NCBI GenBank assembly: GCA_945870475.1
Contig: CAMBSR010000123.1
Location: forward strand, 1-6,811
Length of the DNA stretch: 6,811 bases
Origin: Phycisphaera mikurensis NBRC 102666
GTDB taxonomy: Bacteria; Planctomycetota; Phycisphaerae; Phycisphaerales; SM1A02
Direction of reading: 5' to 3'
The stretch's first letter is position 1, and every line of letters begins with the position of its first letter. This document shows positions 6,386-6,811 of this stretch, one piece after another. The position numbers and the translations under genes were made by a program. The notes beneath the pieces were generated by a model. The model had not been told where the DNA came from. It did not search any database and saw only the letters and a list, made by a program, of their open reading frames with translations.

Positions 6386-6811
6386 TCAGGAGTCCGACGG
6401 CTTGCGGGTGTCGCGCGGCGAGCGCGGCTGGGCCACCGGGCCGGGAGCATTGCTGCCGGCCTCCATGCGGTAGGACTCGTCGGGCTTCGCCTGCTCGGGC
6501 GCGGGGCGGTAGCTGACGACGATCTTGCGGCACGAGGCGTCCGGGCAGCTGAGCACGTTCTCGAGCGAGCCCGTCTGCGTGCCCTTCTTCCACAGCGAGT
6601 ACATCATGCGCGCCGGGCGGTTCGCCGGGTCGTCGCCGCCCTCGGCGTCGAAGTTGAAGGTGAGCTGCTTGCCCGGCGGGATCTCCATGATGAAGAACGG
6701 GATGCCGTCCGGGTGGTCTGCGGTGCGGTGGCAGCCATCGAGGATGGTCACCGTGGTCGGCAGCAGCGAGGTGGAGATGTAGGTGAAGCCGCCGTCGGTG
6801 TGCGGCATGAA
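6386..6811 (-). CDS. Uncharacterised protein, 5' end outside the window
   Basis: The frame is open to the right edge, giving 141 visible residues before TGA at 6386-6388. I do not recognise the family. The visible part begins FMPHTDGGFTY and looks beta-rich to about residue 107: 'STSLLPTTVTILDGCH', 'PFFIMEIPPGKQLTFNF', 'RMMYSLWKKG', 'RKIVVSYRPAPE'. A charged Pro/Ser/Arg-rich tail with no obvious fold follows (108-141). Three cysteines are visible, two as C-x4-C in 'LSCPDASC'. The regular strands and disordered tail would fit a periplasmic or lipoprotein-type protein, but the N-terminus that would show a signal peptide is missing. The first ATG (6808) is probably internal, because coding-like sequence runs to the edge. 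It ends 3 bases before ispF on the same strand, so the two are probably co-transcribed. Confidence 0.7.
   Translation of the reverse strand, partial: FMPHTDGGFTYISTSLLPTTVTILDGCHRTADHPDGIPFFIMEIPPGKQLTFNFDAEGGDDPANRPARMMYSLWKKGTQTGSLENVLSCPDASCRKIVVSYRPAPEQAKPDESYRMEAGSNAPGPVAQPRSPRDTRKPSDS

Overview
The window is GC-rich bacterial chromosome. All six genes end in TGA. The C-terminal tail of the secreted glucan enzyme carries two acidic, calcium-loop-like repeats followed by 'LLAQWG' and 'MLAAWG'. That style of tail is typical of exported proteins in Planctomycetota, especially Phycisphaerae-type marine lineages. This points to a planctomycete, but it is an inference from protein style and not a phylogenetic test.

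The layout is two convergent blocks. On the plus strand (1-2407) are the 3' end of a 4-alpha-glucanotransferase gene (malQ) and, 34 bases later, a complete alpha-glucan phosphorylase gene of the short bacterial/archaeal type (glgP). They meet a minus-strand block across a 96-base gap that holds a strong 12-bp hairpin, probably a shared terminator. Read in its own direction from the right edge, the minus block holds a 5'-truncated gene of unknown function, ispF (MEP isoprenoid pathway) 3 bases later, a two-domain nucleotide-enzyme-like gene, and a secreted GH13 branching-enzyme/alpha-amylase-like protein.

Functionally, malQ, glgP and the GH13 gene form an alpha-glucan neighbourhood. MalQ would disproportionate short maltodextrins. 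GlgP would phosphorolyse the elongated chains to glucose 1-phosphate in the cytoplasm. The GH13 protein has a signal peptide and so would act on alpha-1,4/1,6-glucan outside the cytoplasm. ispF and the unknown gene next to it look like unrelated neighbours.

The least explained gene is at 4684-5817. Its N-terminal half resembles an archaeal-type adenylate kinase with an altered P-loop. Its C-terminal half resembles the nucleoside 2-deoxyribosyltransferase / DNPH1 (Rcl) fold, with a plausible catalytic Asp/Glu pair. I know of no characterised protein with this architecture. It is the best candidate here for a new nucleotide-processing activity. I saw no RNA genes, insertion sequences, CRISPR arrays or attachment sites, and no stretch longer than 300 bases lacks a gene.
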